A stretch of DNA of 56,045 nt from Hellea sp. (GTDB taxonomy: Bacteria > Pseudomonadota > Alphaproteobacteria > Caulobacterales > Maricaulaceae): NCBI GenBank assembly GCA_023300105.1, contig JALZWM010000046.1, forward strand, positions 1-56,045, given 5' to 3'. A model generated the notes under the pieces. It did not search any database, was not told the DNA's origin, and saw only the letters and a program-made list of their open reading frames with translations. The translations under genes and the position numbers were made by a program. Below, piece after piece: positions 48,386-56,045 of this stretch (positions within the stretch are counted from its first letter, which is position 1; each line of letters opens with the position of its first letter).

Positions 48386-50959
48386 ATGAAAAACTTTAAG
48401 TTTGTATCCGCTTGTCTTTTGGCCACAACAGCCCTTACCTTACCAGAAATCGCCGCTGCTCAAACCGATGAAATCATCGTGACAGCAACGCGCCGCGCCG
48501 AGTCTATCCAAGACGTTCCAATTGCCGTAACAGCCATCCTTCCAGATGACCTAGAAAAGCAAGGCGTCGTCAACATACAAAACCTCACAAGCGTTGCGCC
48601 AAGTTTTTCAACCTCACAAGCTCAAACAGCTTCTGGCACAGTCGTTCTCCGCGTTCGCGGCGTCGGCACCACATCAAATAACATCGGGTTTGAATCTGCT
48701 GTGGGCGTCTTTATTGACGGCGCTTATCAGTCCCGCCCAGGTGTTGCCCTTGGCGAATTTGTTGATGTTGAACGCGTCGAAGTTCTTCGCGGGCCACAAG
48801 GGACTTTGTTTGGACGTAATACATCAGCGGGTGCGCTGAATGTTATTAATGTTCGCCCTGATCTTGATGAAGCTGGTGGATTTTTGAATGCCACTTACGG
48901 GAATTTCGATCATAAAAGCCTGCAAGGCGCGGTCAACATTCCGCTTGCTGAAGGTAAAGTTGCAGCCCGTGTAACTGGCGCGTATCGCAAGCGTGATGGC
49001 TTCGTCGATCTCTTAGACAGCGCAGGGAATGATATTGGCGATTCCAATGATGTTGACCAATTCATGCTTCGCGGCCAAATCGGCTTTGAAGGCGACACAG
49101 GCATAAAAGGCCGCGTTATTGTCGATTACTCTGAGACCGATTCAGTTTGCTGTGCCGCTGTTGAGATTTTACGCTCTCCCCTTGAAACGGCTGGTTTATT
49201 CGGCGCGGTCGATGGCCAATCAGCTACAGTTGTTGCGACTGACCCCTTAGATAACGCAACAGCGGAAGATGCTGTTAGTAACAGGCTTGCAACGGCTAGT
49301 TTCAGACCCAACCCTAGTAGCGATCAAATCGGCCTTGTTGCTGAGGTTGAATTCCCAGTTGGTGATAATATGGACCTCATTTATGTCGGGTCTTACCGTG
49401 AATACACCGCCATTGAAAATTATGACTCAGACTTCTCAGGTCTTGATGTATTTGATGTTGCGCCAAGCGAAACCAACATCAACACCCTCACACAAGAATT
49501 ACGCTTACAAGGCAGTTCCTTTGGTGACCGTCTTAGCTGGCTTGTCGGTGGTTTCTATTCAGAAGAAGATATCCAAGCAGAACAAAATTTCGTCCTTGGT
49601 GCTGACTTTGACAGATTAGTTGGAACTTTGTTTGGCGGCGCGGCAGGCCCAACTCCACTAGCTCTGTTTTCTGGCGGAGCTGATGCGAGTACAACATTCG
49701 CAGATAACTTCTTTACCCAAGACAGTACAAGTTGGTCAATCTTTACGCATAACACATTTGATGTGACGGACGCTTTAAGCCTCACGGTCGGCCTTCGTTA
49801 CTCAGATGAAAGCAAAGATGGTAGCTTTAGTCAGCCAGATGGCAATAATGATGTTTGCCCCGCCATTCTAACAAATGGTGTATTAGGAACGCCTCCTCCA
49901 GGTGCTTTGCCTGCGCCAGGGCCAGGACCAGGCTTAGGCAACGGCTTAATTGGTACGGGGTGTTTTGCTTTTACAGCGCCAGCTGACTTGCTAACACCTG
50001 CAGGGTTTCCATTTCCGCAGGGCACTACCTTTGCGGCCTTAGGTGTCCCACTGCCGCAGACATTCGATGATGAATTCAATGATGATGAACTGATCTACAC
50101 CATTAAAGCGGGTTATGATTTCACACCTGATATCTCATCATATGCTAGCTTTACACATGGTTATAAAGCCGGCGGCTTCAACCTTGATTCAACAGCAGCT
50201 ATCCCTGTAGGCGGCGTATCAGATCCGACTTTTGAATCAGAAGAAGTGGACGCCTTTGAACTCGGAGTGAAATCCAAATGGTTTGATGATCGTCTCACGC
50301 TTAATGTTGCTGGCTTCTACGAAGATTTCACGAACTTCCAAGTTCTTGAATTCACTGGCGCTCAGTTCCAAACGTTTAATGTTCCAACTGCGGAATCGAT
50401 TGGTGTTGAAATTGAGGCAAAAGCAGAGCCAACTGATAACATCTCTTTAACGGGCGGTCTGACAGTCTTAGATGCATCCTATCCAAGTGATTGTGCAGGT
50501 GATGATCAGCCACTGCGTGTACAAAACCTTTGTGGCTTTGATCTCACGAACGCCCCTAGCGTCGTTGGACTTATAGGCGGCACTTATACGGGTGACCTAC
50601 CGGCTGGTATGGACTTCTTCCTTAACGGACAATTGCGTTATGAAGATGACCGCCGGACATCGACACAAGCTGCGCTTGTACCAACAACAGCAGCTCAGCT
50701 CGGAGCCACGCCTCTCAACCCACTTGATGTGCAAGAGAGCACAGTTAAGATTAACCTGCGCGCGGGTATTGGCCATTCAGATAATGGCTGGGGCTTAGAA
50801 GCTTGGGCTACGAACATCACAGATGAAGTTACACGCGGCGTAACCTTTAACACGGTTCTTAGGGGTTCAGCAGCTAATCCGCTAGCATCAACAGCCTCAC
50901 GTTCTGCGTTCATTCAAGAACCTAGAACATATGGCGTAACAGCCCGTAAAAAATTCTAG
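48386..50959 (+). CDS. TonB-dependent receptor
   Basis: Start at the ATG at 48386, spaced 6 bases from GGGGAG; an ATG at 48380 abuts that site. About 857 residues: signal peptide ending EIAAAQ, TonB box TDEIIVTAT, plug domain with QDVPIAVTAI, FIDGAYQSRPG and VEVLRGPQGTLFGRNTSAGALNVI, then a beta-barrel ending in the aromatic VTARKKF. It takes up a scarce ligand through the outer membrane using TonB energy. The barrel has a Pro/Gly-rich loop near residues 505-525 (PPPGALPAPGPGPGLGNG). The downstream alcohol/aldehyde oxidation genes suggest an organic substrate rather than a siderophore. Confidence 0.95.
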   Translation: MKNFKFVSACLLATTALTLPEIAAAQTDEIIVTATRRAESIQDVPIAVTAILPDDLEKQGVVNIQNLTSVAPSFSTSQAQTASGTVVLRVRGVGTTSNNIGFESAVGVFIDGAYQSRPGVALGEFVDVERVEVLRGPQGTLFGRNTSAGALNVINVRPDLDEAGGFLNATYGNFDHKSLQGAVNIPLAEGKVAARVTGAYRKRDGFVDLLDSAGNDIGDSNDVDQFMLRGQIGFEGDTGIKGRVIVDYSETDSVCCAAVEILRSPLETAGLFGAVDGQSATVVATDPLDNATAEDAVSNRLATASFRPNPSSDQIGLVAEVEFPVGDNMDLIYVGSYREYTAIENYDSDFSGLDVFDVAPSETNINTLTQELRLQGSSFGDRLSWLVGGFYSEEDIQAEQNFVLGADFDRLVGTLFGGAAGPTPLALFSGGADASTTFADNFFTQDSTSWSIFTHNTFDVTDALSLTVGLRYSDESKDGSFSQPDGNNDVCPAILTNGVLGTPPPGALPAPGPGPGLGNGLIGTGCFAFTAPADLLTPAGFPFPQGTTFAALGVPLPQTFDDEFNDDELIYTIKAGYDFTPDISSYASFTHGYKAGGFNLDSTAAIPVGGVSDPTFESEEVDAFELGVKSKWFDDRLTLNVAGFYEDFTNFQVLEFTGAQFQTFNVPTAESIGVEIEAKAEPTDNISLTGGLTVLDASYPSDCAGDDQPLRVQNLCGFDLTNAPSVVGLIGGTYTGDLPAGMDFFLNGQLRYEDDRRTSTQAALVPTTAAQLGATPLNPLDVQESTVKINLRAGIGHSDNGWGLEAWATNITDEVTRGVTFNTVLRGSAANPLASTASRSAFIQEPRTYGVTARKKF

Positions 50960-50981
50960 TTTTTAACTGGAAGCCTAAATT

Positions 50982-51037
50982 AAAAGGCGCAAATTTGAGC
51001 ATTTGAGTAATCAAAAACTCGGGTTTGCGCCTTTTTT
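50982..51037 (+). terminator. Rho-independent terminator after the TonB-dependent receptor
   Basis: AAAAGGCGCAAA (50982-50993) pairs with TTTGCGCCTTTT (51024-51035), followed by a T-rich end. It starts 22 bases after the receptor stop. The loop is long (about 30 bases) and contains a smaller GAG...CTC pairing. It makes the downstream oxidation genes a separate transcript. Confidence 0.8.
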
Positions 51038-51095
51038 ATTCCATGCATTCAACTGAATGAAATGCATCAAAACACAAAATACAAAAGGGTGAGAC

Positions 51096-52541
51096 ATGGT
51101 TAGAATTGATTTGAAGGAAAAAAGTGCTGGCGAAAGCATTGATTTAAGTGCCGTTTTAGCCAAACAAAAAGCCGCCTTTAACACTCGCCCTAACCCGTCA
51201 TGGGCTGAACGCAAAGCCAATCTTAAAAAACTCGGCGACGTTATAGAAGCCCATAGTGCAGAGTTCCAAAAAGCTATTTCCGAAGACTTTGGCAACCGCG
51301 CTTATGAAGAAACAACCATCGCTGAACTTATGATTATCAAAGGCGGTATCTCTCACGCTATCAAACATACCAAGCATTGGATGCGCACCCGCCGCGCGCC
51401 AACGGCTCTACAATATAAGCCCGCAAGCAATAACATCATTCCGCAGCCTCTTGGCGTTATCGGTATCATCAGCCCTTGGAATTATCCCTTGCAGCTCGCG
51501 GTTATGCCGCTCATAGGCGCGATAGGTGCGGGCAACCGCGCGATGATAAAGCCGAGCGAGTATACGCCGAGGTTATCAGATTTATTAAAACGCGTCCTCG
51601 CTACAGTCTTTACAGACGAAGAAGTTTTCGTCGCAACAGGCGGCGTAAAAGTCGCGCAGGCTTTCTCTGGACTTCCTTTTGATCACCTGATCTTTACAGG
51701 CTCTACATCTGTTGGCCGCATTGTCGCCGCAGCTGCCGCAAAGAACCTCACACCTTGTACGCTAGAGCTTGGCGGAAAATCCCCCACCATTATTGACGAG
51801 AGCGCCAATATGGATCTCGCTGTTCCGCGTATTGCAAATGGTAAACTTCTCAATGCCGGCCAAACCTGCGTCGCGCCTGATTATGTCTTGATGCCACAGA
51901 AAAACATCGAAGCGTTCTCAGATGCCATCATCAAACAAGCCGAAGAGTTCTACCCCAAAGTTGCGGGTAATAAAGATTACACATCCATTATCGCCGATAG
52001 TCATTATGCCCGTCTTCAAACGCTTTTAGAAGATGCTGAAAACAAAGGCGCGCGTATTCGCGTGGCCGGGGATGATGATAAACAGCAGCTGGCCAAAGAA
52101 CGCCGCGTGCCTCTTACCGTCGTGACGAATACAACGCCTGATATGAAAATTATGCAGGAAGAAATTTTTGGACCGCTACTGCCTGTGGTCGCCTCAGAAA
52201 CCCTCAAGGATTCTATGCAATATGTTCAAAGCAAAGAGCGCCCTCTTGCGCTCTATTGGTTTGGTGAAAACAAAGCTAAAAAAGCTAAAGTTTTAAATGA
52301 AACAATTTCCGGCGGTGTCTCTATCAATGATTGCGCCTGGCACGTTATTCAGGAAGACATTCCATTTGGCGGCGTTGGCCCCTCTGGTATGGGTGCTTAT
52401 CATGGCGAAGATGGGTTTAAAACCTTCTCCCACATGAAAGGTGTTTTTGAGCAAAGCCGCTTTAGCCAAGGCAAAATGATGCATCCACCTTACACAGAGA
52501 AAACACAGAAGATGCTCCGCCTCATGAAGAAAATTTTATAA
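51096..52541 (+). CDS. Coniferyl-aldehyde-dehydrogenase-type aldehyde dehydrogenase
   Basis: A 481-residue ALDH. Catalytic residues are N129 in ISPWNYPL, K152 in KPSEYTP, E224 in LELGGKSP and C258 in [10 protein letters not shown]; the NAD-binding [10 protein letters not shown] is present. [16 protein letters not shown] near residue 95 and the short C-terminal end are typical of the CalB subgroup, which also includes fatty aldehyde dehydrogenases. It oxidises an aldehyde to an acid. The GMC oxidoreductase gene follows after one base, so the pair should act in sequence. Confidence 0.94.
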   Translation: MVRIDLKEKSAGESIDLSAVLAKQKAAFNTRPNPSWAERKANLKKLGDVIEAHSAEFQKAISEDFGNRAYEETTIAELMIIKGGISHAIKHTKHWMRTRRAPTALQYKPASNNIIPQPLGVIGIISPWNYPLQLAVMPLIGAIGAGNRAMIKPSEYTPRLSDLLKRVLATVFTDEEVFVATGGVKVAQAFSGLPFDHLIFTGSTSVGRIVAAAAAKNLTPCTLELGGKSPTIIDESANMDLAVPRIANGKLLNAGQTCVAPDYVLMPQKNIEAFSDAIIKQAEEFYPKVAGNKDYTSIIADSHYARLQTLLEDAENKGARIRVAGDDDKQQLAKERRVPLTVVTNTTPDMKIMQEEIFGPLLPVVASETLKDSMQYVQSKERPLALYWFGENKAKKAKVLNETISGGVSINDCAWHVIQEDIPFGGVGPSGMGAYHGEDGFKTFSHMKGVFEQSRFSQGKMMHPPYTEKTQKMLRLMKKIL

Positions 52542-52542
52542 T

Positions 52543-54177
52543 ATGACCCCATATGATTACGTTATCGTCGGTGCAGGCTCGGCAGGCTGCGTGGTAGCCA
52601 ACCGCTTATCCGAAGACCCAAATGTATCTGTTTGCCTTTTAGAGGCTGGCGGCACACACAAGCATTGGTCCGTTTGGGTGCCCATGGCAACTTTAGTCAA
52701 TATGGTCACGAAGAAACGTAATTGGGCTTTTGAAACAGTCCCTCAAAAAGGCCTGAACGGACGCAAGGGGTATCAACCGCGCGGCAAAATGCTCGGCGGC
52801 TCGTCTAGTCTTAATGCTATGGTCTATAACCGAGGTCACGCGCAAGATTATGATGAATGGGCTAAGCTTGGCAATAAAGGCTGGGCATGGAAAGATGTGC
52901 TTCCTTATTTTAAAAAGTCAGAAAATTATGAACCTCTTGAGACTGAAAATATAGAGAACGACCTCCATAACCAAGGCGGTCTGTTAAATGTCTCGCGTCT
53001 GCGTAGTCCGGGTTCAATTAACGAGGTTTTCTTCGAAGCCTCGCGCCAGAACCAATATAAAATTCATCAAGACCTCAACGGCATGACGAATGGCCCTGAC
53101 TATGAAGGCATGGGCTATTATGATGTCACCCATAAGAACGGCGAACGCTGGTCTGCGGCACGCGCCTTTCTCGATAGTGCAGAAGATCGCCCTAACCTGA
53201 CGGTGATAACGGACGCGCATACAGAAAAGCTTATTCTTGAAGATGGCCGCGCAACAGGCGTGCAGTATCGCACGAAAAAACAAAGCCAAACCGTTAGTGC
53301 TTCAAAGGAAGTCATCCTGTCGGCAGGTGCTTTTGGTTCACCTCAAATCATGCTTTTATCGGGCATAGGCGCAAAGGAAAAACTCGAACCCTTTGGGATT
53401 ACACAAACACATAACCTTCCCGGCGTCGGTGAAAACCTGCAAGACCACATTGACTATGTCATGGCCTATGACGCCGATGTGAAAGATAATATTGGCTTCT
53501 CAGTGATGGGAAGCTTTCGCTTAATTGGTGAAATTTGGAATTATGTGCGTAATCGGCGCGGCATGGTAACAACCAATTACGCCGAAAGTGGCGGCTATCT
53601 ATATGCTGACCGTTCAGAGACGTCACCCGATATTAAACTGACTTTTGTTCGGTCTGTCGTGGATGACCATGGCCGCAAACTACATTTGGGACATGGTTAT
53701 AGTTGCCACACAACAGTTCTACGCCCTAAAAGCCGAGGACGCCTAGAGCTTCAATCAGCAGACCCTATGGCTCCGCCCTCTATCGACCCAGCCTTCCTCG
53801 AAGATGACCGCGATATGGAAACCTTATTTCGCGGCGTGAAGAAAACACAAGCTATTCTAAAGGCACCTGCCTTTGATAAGGTGCGCAAAAAAGCATTTTA
53901 TGAATCTGATACAGATGATGACACTGCGCTACGCGAAGATATTCGCAACCGCTCTGATACAGAATATCATCCTGTCGGCACCTGTAAAATGGGTCATGAT
54001 GATATGGCTGTTGTTGACGACAGACTTCGCGTTCACGGCCTCAAAGGACTACGAGTTGTTGACGGATCAATCATGCCTAACCTTGTCTCTGGTAACACGA
54101 ATGCACCTTGTATTATGATTGGGGAGAAAGCCGCGGATATGATCAAAGAAGATGCTCTCAAAGTATCAACTACATAA
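52543..54177 (+). CDS. GMC family FAD-dependent alcohol oxidoreductase
   Basis: A 544-residue flavoprotein. The FAD motif [15 protein letters not shown] is at residues 10-24, [26 protein letters not shown] is GMC signature 1, [18 protein letters not shown] is signature 2, and [11 protein letters not shown] plus [19 protein letters not shown] carry the catalytic histidine and C-terminal flavin contact. It is of the choline dehydrogenase/AlkJ type and would oxidise an alcohol to the aldehyde used by the preceding enzyme. The gene starts one base after the ALDH stop. Confidence 0.94.
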   Translation: MTPYDYVIVGAGSAGCVVANRLSEDPNVSVCLLEAGGTHKHWSVWVPMATLVNMVTKKRNWAFETVPQKGLNGRKGYQPRGKMLGGSSSLNAMVYNRGHAQDYDEWAKLGNKGWAWKDVLPYFKKSENYEPLETENIENDLHNQGGLLNVSRLRSPGSINEVFFEASRQNQYKIHQDLNGMTNGPDYEGMGYYDVTHKNGERWSAARAFLDSAEDRPNLTVITDAHTEKLILEDGRATGVQYRTKKQSQTVSASKEVILSAGAFGSPQIMLLSGIGAKEKLEPFGITQTHNLPGVGENLQDHIDYVMAYDADVKDNIGFSVMGSFRLIGEIWNYVRNRRGMVTTNYAESGGYLYADRSETSPDIKLTFVRSVVDDHGRKLHLGHGYSCHTTVLRPKSRGRLELQSADPMAPPSIDPAFLEDDRDMETLFRGVKKTQAILKAPAFDKVRKKAFYESDTDDDTALREDIRNRSDTEYHPVGTCKMGHDDMAVVDDRLRVHGLKGLRVVDGSIMPNLVSGNTNAPCIMIGEKAADMIKEDALKVSTT

Positions 54178-54236
54178 CAAAGCAAGTCACGAAATTGTGC
54201 GGGGATGTTAAAACTTAGTGAGCCCACACCATAAGT

Positions 54237-54241
54237 AGGAG
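54237..54241 (+). promoter_or_regulatory. Strong ribosome binding site of the leader ORF
   Basis: AGGAG lies 5 bases ahead of the ATG at 54247. It is a far better match to the anti-Shine-Dalgarno than anything in front of the following gene at 54287, which has only GAGAG. Confidence 0.6.
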
Positions 54242-54246
54242 TGTTA

Positions 54247-54300
54247 ATGATGGGTATCCTTGATCCACTAGTTAACAGAGAGCCTTATGCAAAAGTTTAA
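54247..54300 (+). CDS. Putative 17-residue leader peptide ORF
   Basis: A short frame MMGILDPLVNREPYAKV ends at 54298-54300, 14 bases inside the next gene, which starts at 54287 in another frame. With the strong upstream AGGAG it may be translated and couple or attenuate the repeat-protein gene. No run of regulatory codons is seen, so an amino-acid attenuator is not supported. Confidence 0.35.
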   Translation: MMGILDPLVNREPYAKV

Positions 54301-54787
54301 AACAACACTCATTTTATCAGCCGCAGCACTATGCCTTAGCGCAGTTCCTAGCTATGCTCAATATGGAAGCGGAACCCCAAGCAACTCTGGTGGAAATATC
54401 TCACAAACTCAATCTTCTGTGAATAGCGCCAAACGTAGAGCTGAGAGAAAAGCCCGAAAACAATTGAAAAAACAGCAGGCCGCTCTGGCTGAAAAAGAAG
54501 CCATGGAAAAAGAGCTCGTGATGAAAGAAAAAGAAAACGCGGCATATGGCTCTGGTACGCCAGCAGCGAAACCTGCATATGGATCAGCCACACCAGCACC
54601 AGCATATGGCTCTGGCACGCCAGCAGCGCAACCTACATATGGGTCAGCCACACCAGCACCAGCACCAGCATATGGTTCAGGCAACGCAGCACCTGCTGCT
54701 CAACTTCCGGTGAATTGTCCCACGGGTACACAGCCTCAAAACGACGGTACGTGTATGCTAACAAGTGGTAACTTCCCAACAGGTTAA
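54287..54787 (+). CDS. Secreted YGSGTPA-repeat protein
   Basis: A 166-residue protein with a signal peptide MQKFKTTLILSAAALCLSA cleaved near SYAQ. A first YGSGTP lies at the mature N-terminus, then a basic/acidic coiled region (SAKRRAERKARKQLKKQQAALAEKEAMEKE), then alternating YGSGTPA and YGSATPA units in residues 85-131, and a small C-terminal segment with two cysteines (NCPTGTQPQNDGTCML). Tyr/Gly/Ser/Pro-rich repeats suggest an extended surface or matrix protein. I do not recognise a named family. Confidence 0.8.
   Translation: MQKFKTTLILSAAALCLSAVPSYAQYGSGTPSNSGGNISQTQSSVNSAKRRAERKARKQLKKQQAALAEKEAMEKELVMKEKENAAYGSGTPAAKPAYGSATPAPAYGSGTPAAQPTYGSATPAPAPAYGSGNAAPAAQLPVNCPTGTQPQNDGTCMLTSGNFPTG
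54542..54681 (+). repeat. 60-bp tandem repeat inside the YGSGTPA protein gene
   Basis: Two nearly identical 60-base units (54542-54601 and 54602-54661), then a 6-base GCACCA duplication and a partial third unit from 54668. Each unit encodes AYGSGTPAA(K/Q)P(A/T)YGSATPAP. Units keep the reading frame, so copy number may vary by slippage. Confidence 0.85.
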
Positions 54788-54803
54788 TCGTTACAAAATC
54801 GGT

Positions 54804-56045
54804 ATGAAATTTCCGACTTTTATATTATCTGGAGCAGCCCTTATAGGGGCTCTTCTATTTTTTATTCGCCATCTTTCGGCAGACTTTTACCTTGGCACAA
54901 CAACGGCAGATCATCCTTATGTTGTCTTCACATTTTGTTTGATCATTGCAGGCCTTATATGGACTGCGTTGATACCTGCTTTTAAAAAATGGGCAAAAGA
55001 AACCCCGTTAAGTTCACCTCGACCTATAAAAGCACTCGGTATCTTAATCGCCCTTGGCCTTATCTTTCGCGCAATCTTCTTTAGCTCAACACCAATATAT
55101 GAAGATGACTGGAACCGTTACCTCTGGGATGGTGCTGTTATCACTCAAGGCACGAACCCCTATATCTATAGCCCCGATTACATCCTGTTAAACAAAAACC
55201 CGGAACAAACCCAAACTCTTAATGATCTCTCTAAATATTATGATGATATTTTGCACAAGATAAACAACAAACACCTTACGACAATTTATCCACCCGTCGC
55301 CATAACGGCCTTTGGACTCGCTGCAATTATCAAACCTATGAATTTAGATGCGTTACGCTGTGTCTTCCTACTCAGTGAGGCAATCGCTATGTTCCTAATG
55401 ATTAAAGCTCTCATACTCTATGACCGCTCACCTCTTTGGGTTGGTCTTTATGCGCTCAACCCGCTGTTGATTTTTAGCGCTTTTAATGCCGCGCATATGG
55501 ATATCCTTTTAGCGCCATTTCTTATTGGCACGGTTATCGCCATGCGTAAAAACCCTTACATTACTGCAGTTTTATTATCAGCGGCAGCCGCCATTAAAAT
55601 CTGGCCCTTACTTCTCGCCCCCATTGTCTTTCGCTCGTGGCGACGTGATCTTAAAGTATATATGACCTCTGCCTTCATCAGCGCTGCGCTCTCTCTCGTT
55701 TTACTTTGGCCGATGATATCAAACTTAGGCGAGACTAGCGGCCTGAGCGCCTATTCAGCCCAATGGCAACGCAGCAGTTTCCTTTTCCCGCTCTTAGACA
55801 GTGGTTTAGACCTCATAACAGATAACTCAGGCACTTTTGCGCGTATTACGGTCGCATTGACCTTAGTGGGGCTTAGCCTCTGGCGCGGGCTTCTATCACC
55901 AATAGGTACGTTGGCACAGCAACCTAAAGAGCTGATGCTCATGACCTTGGCGCTTTATCTTTTATCGCCAACTGGGTTTCCTTGGTACTTAATTTGGGCG
56001 CTCATCTTTATGCCGTTTCTACCCCTTTACGGCCTTGCGCTACTT
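54804..56045 (+). CDS. GT-C family mannosyltransferase-like membrane protein (3' truncated by window edge)
   Basis: The frame is open from the ATG at 54804 to the last base, giving at least 413 residues. It is very hydrophobic, with around ten membrane segments. The first loop has the acidic motif YEDDWNRYLWDGAVITQGTNPYIYSP, the GT-C pattern of polyprenol-phosphate-sugar-dependent transferases, with candidate catalytic Asp-Asp; AHMDILLAPFL and KIWPLLLAPIVF follow, as in DUF2029/GT87-type mannosyltransferases. It would transfer a sugar from a lipid carrier on the periplasmic side. It starts 16 bases after the repeat protein, so the two may share a transcript, and the repeat protein could be its target (inference). 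Confidence 0.85.
   Translation, partial: MKFPTFILSGAALIGALLFFIRHLSADFYLGTTTADHPYVVFTFCLIIAGLIWTALIPAFKKWAKETPLSSPRPIKALGILIALGLIFRAIFFSSTPIYEDDWNRYLWDGAVITQGTNPYIYSPDYILLNKNPEQTQTLNDLSKYYDDILHKINNKHLTTIYPPVAITAFGLAAIIKPMNLDALRCVFLLSEAIAMFLMIKALILYDRSPLWVGLYALNPLLIFSAFNAAHMDILLAPFLIGTVIAMRKNPYITAVLLSAAAAIKIWPLLLAPIVFRSWRRDLKVYMTSAFISAALSLVLLWPMISNLGETSGLSAYSAQWQRSSFLFPLLDSGLDLITDNSGTFARITVALTLVGLSLWRGLLSPIGTLAQQPKELMLMTLALYLLSPTGFPWYLIWALIFMPFLPLYGLALL

Noticed and set aside
1-56045. CRISPR arrays, tRNA/rRNA genes, insertion sequences and integrases
   Set aside because: I looked in the intergenic regions and found no spaced repeats, cloverleaf-like sequence or transposase motif; all gaps are under about 250 bases.

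Overview
The window looks like chromosomal DNA of a marine, Caulobacterales/Hyphomonadaceae-type alphaproteobacterium with a mid-range GC content. The basis is gene content: lptM-lysA next to a TIGR02302/DUF4175 gene and ftsEX, the long alphaproteobacterial Dcd, DUF2125, DUF1289, DUF2793 and extensin-like proteins, a Flp pilin, and a bacterial sphingolipid locus laid out much like that of Caulobacter. There is no rRNA, recognisable tRNA, CRISPR array, IS element or integrase, and no gene-free stretch longer than about 250 bases.

Layout. (1) 1-5.4 kb: 3' end of argH, then on the minus strand a membrane protein, a DUF1289 protein, a DUF2891 lipoprotein and three tandem paralogues of an unrecognised secreted family. 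(2) 5.4-14 kb: lptM-lysA-DUF4175 on plus, a zinc-ribbon/DUF3426 protein on minus, then ftsE-ftsX-YdcF-DUF2125 on plus. (3) 14-18.6 kb, minus: prephenate dehydrogenase, chorismate mutase, a methyltransferase, a GGDEF/EAL protein and a small membrane protein. (4) 18.7-20.3 kb: a ferredoxin-reductase-type flavoprotein and an orphan Flp pilin.

(5) 20.3-38.5 kb is the most interesting part, a lipid locus. The ceramide-forming genes are spt (serine palmitoyltransferase), its own ACP, a CerR-like reductase, an acyl-AMP ligase, and about 6 kb away a GNAT-type acyltransferase resembling bacterial ceramide synthase. Between and beside them are genes fitting headgroup assembly and transport: a DAGK-family lipid kinase, a protein resembling the mitochondrial phosphatidate cytidylyltransferase Tam41, two nucleotidyltransferases, a HAD phosphatase, a rare fusion of a polysaccharide-type flippase with a CDP-alcohol phosphotransferase, and an LptF/LptG permease pair. 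Cfa-type and Asp/Asn-hydroxylase-type lipid modifiers lie at the edge. A working model (inference) is ceramide -> ceramide-phosphate -> CDP-ceramide -> ceramide phosphodiester -> flipping -> export by a dedicated LptFG. A divergent control region with a perfect palindrome and 21-bp-phased direct repeats separates the spt operon from a radical SAM gene.

(6) 38.5-47 kb: S9 peptidase, dcd, apaG, rlmN, DUF350 protein, trypsin-like protease, extensin-like protein and a lone DUF2793 (gene-transfer-agent/phage-spike type) gene. (7) 47-56 kb: CelD-type acetyltransferase, TonB-dependent receptor, then an aldehyde dehydrogenase-GMC oxidoreductase pair that probably oxidises an imported alcohol, a repeat-rich secreted protein preceded by a 17-codon leader ORF, and a truncated GT-C mannosyltransferase-like membrane protein running off the end.
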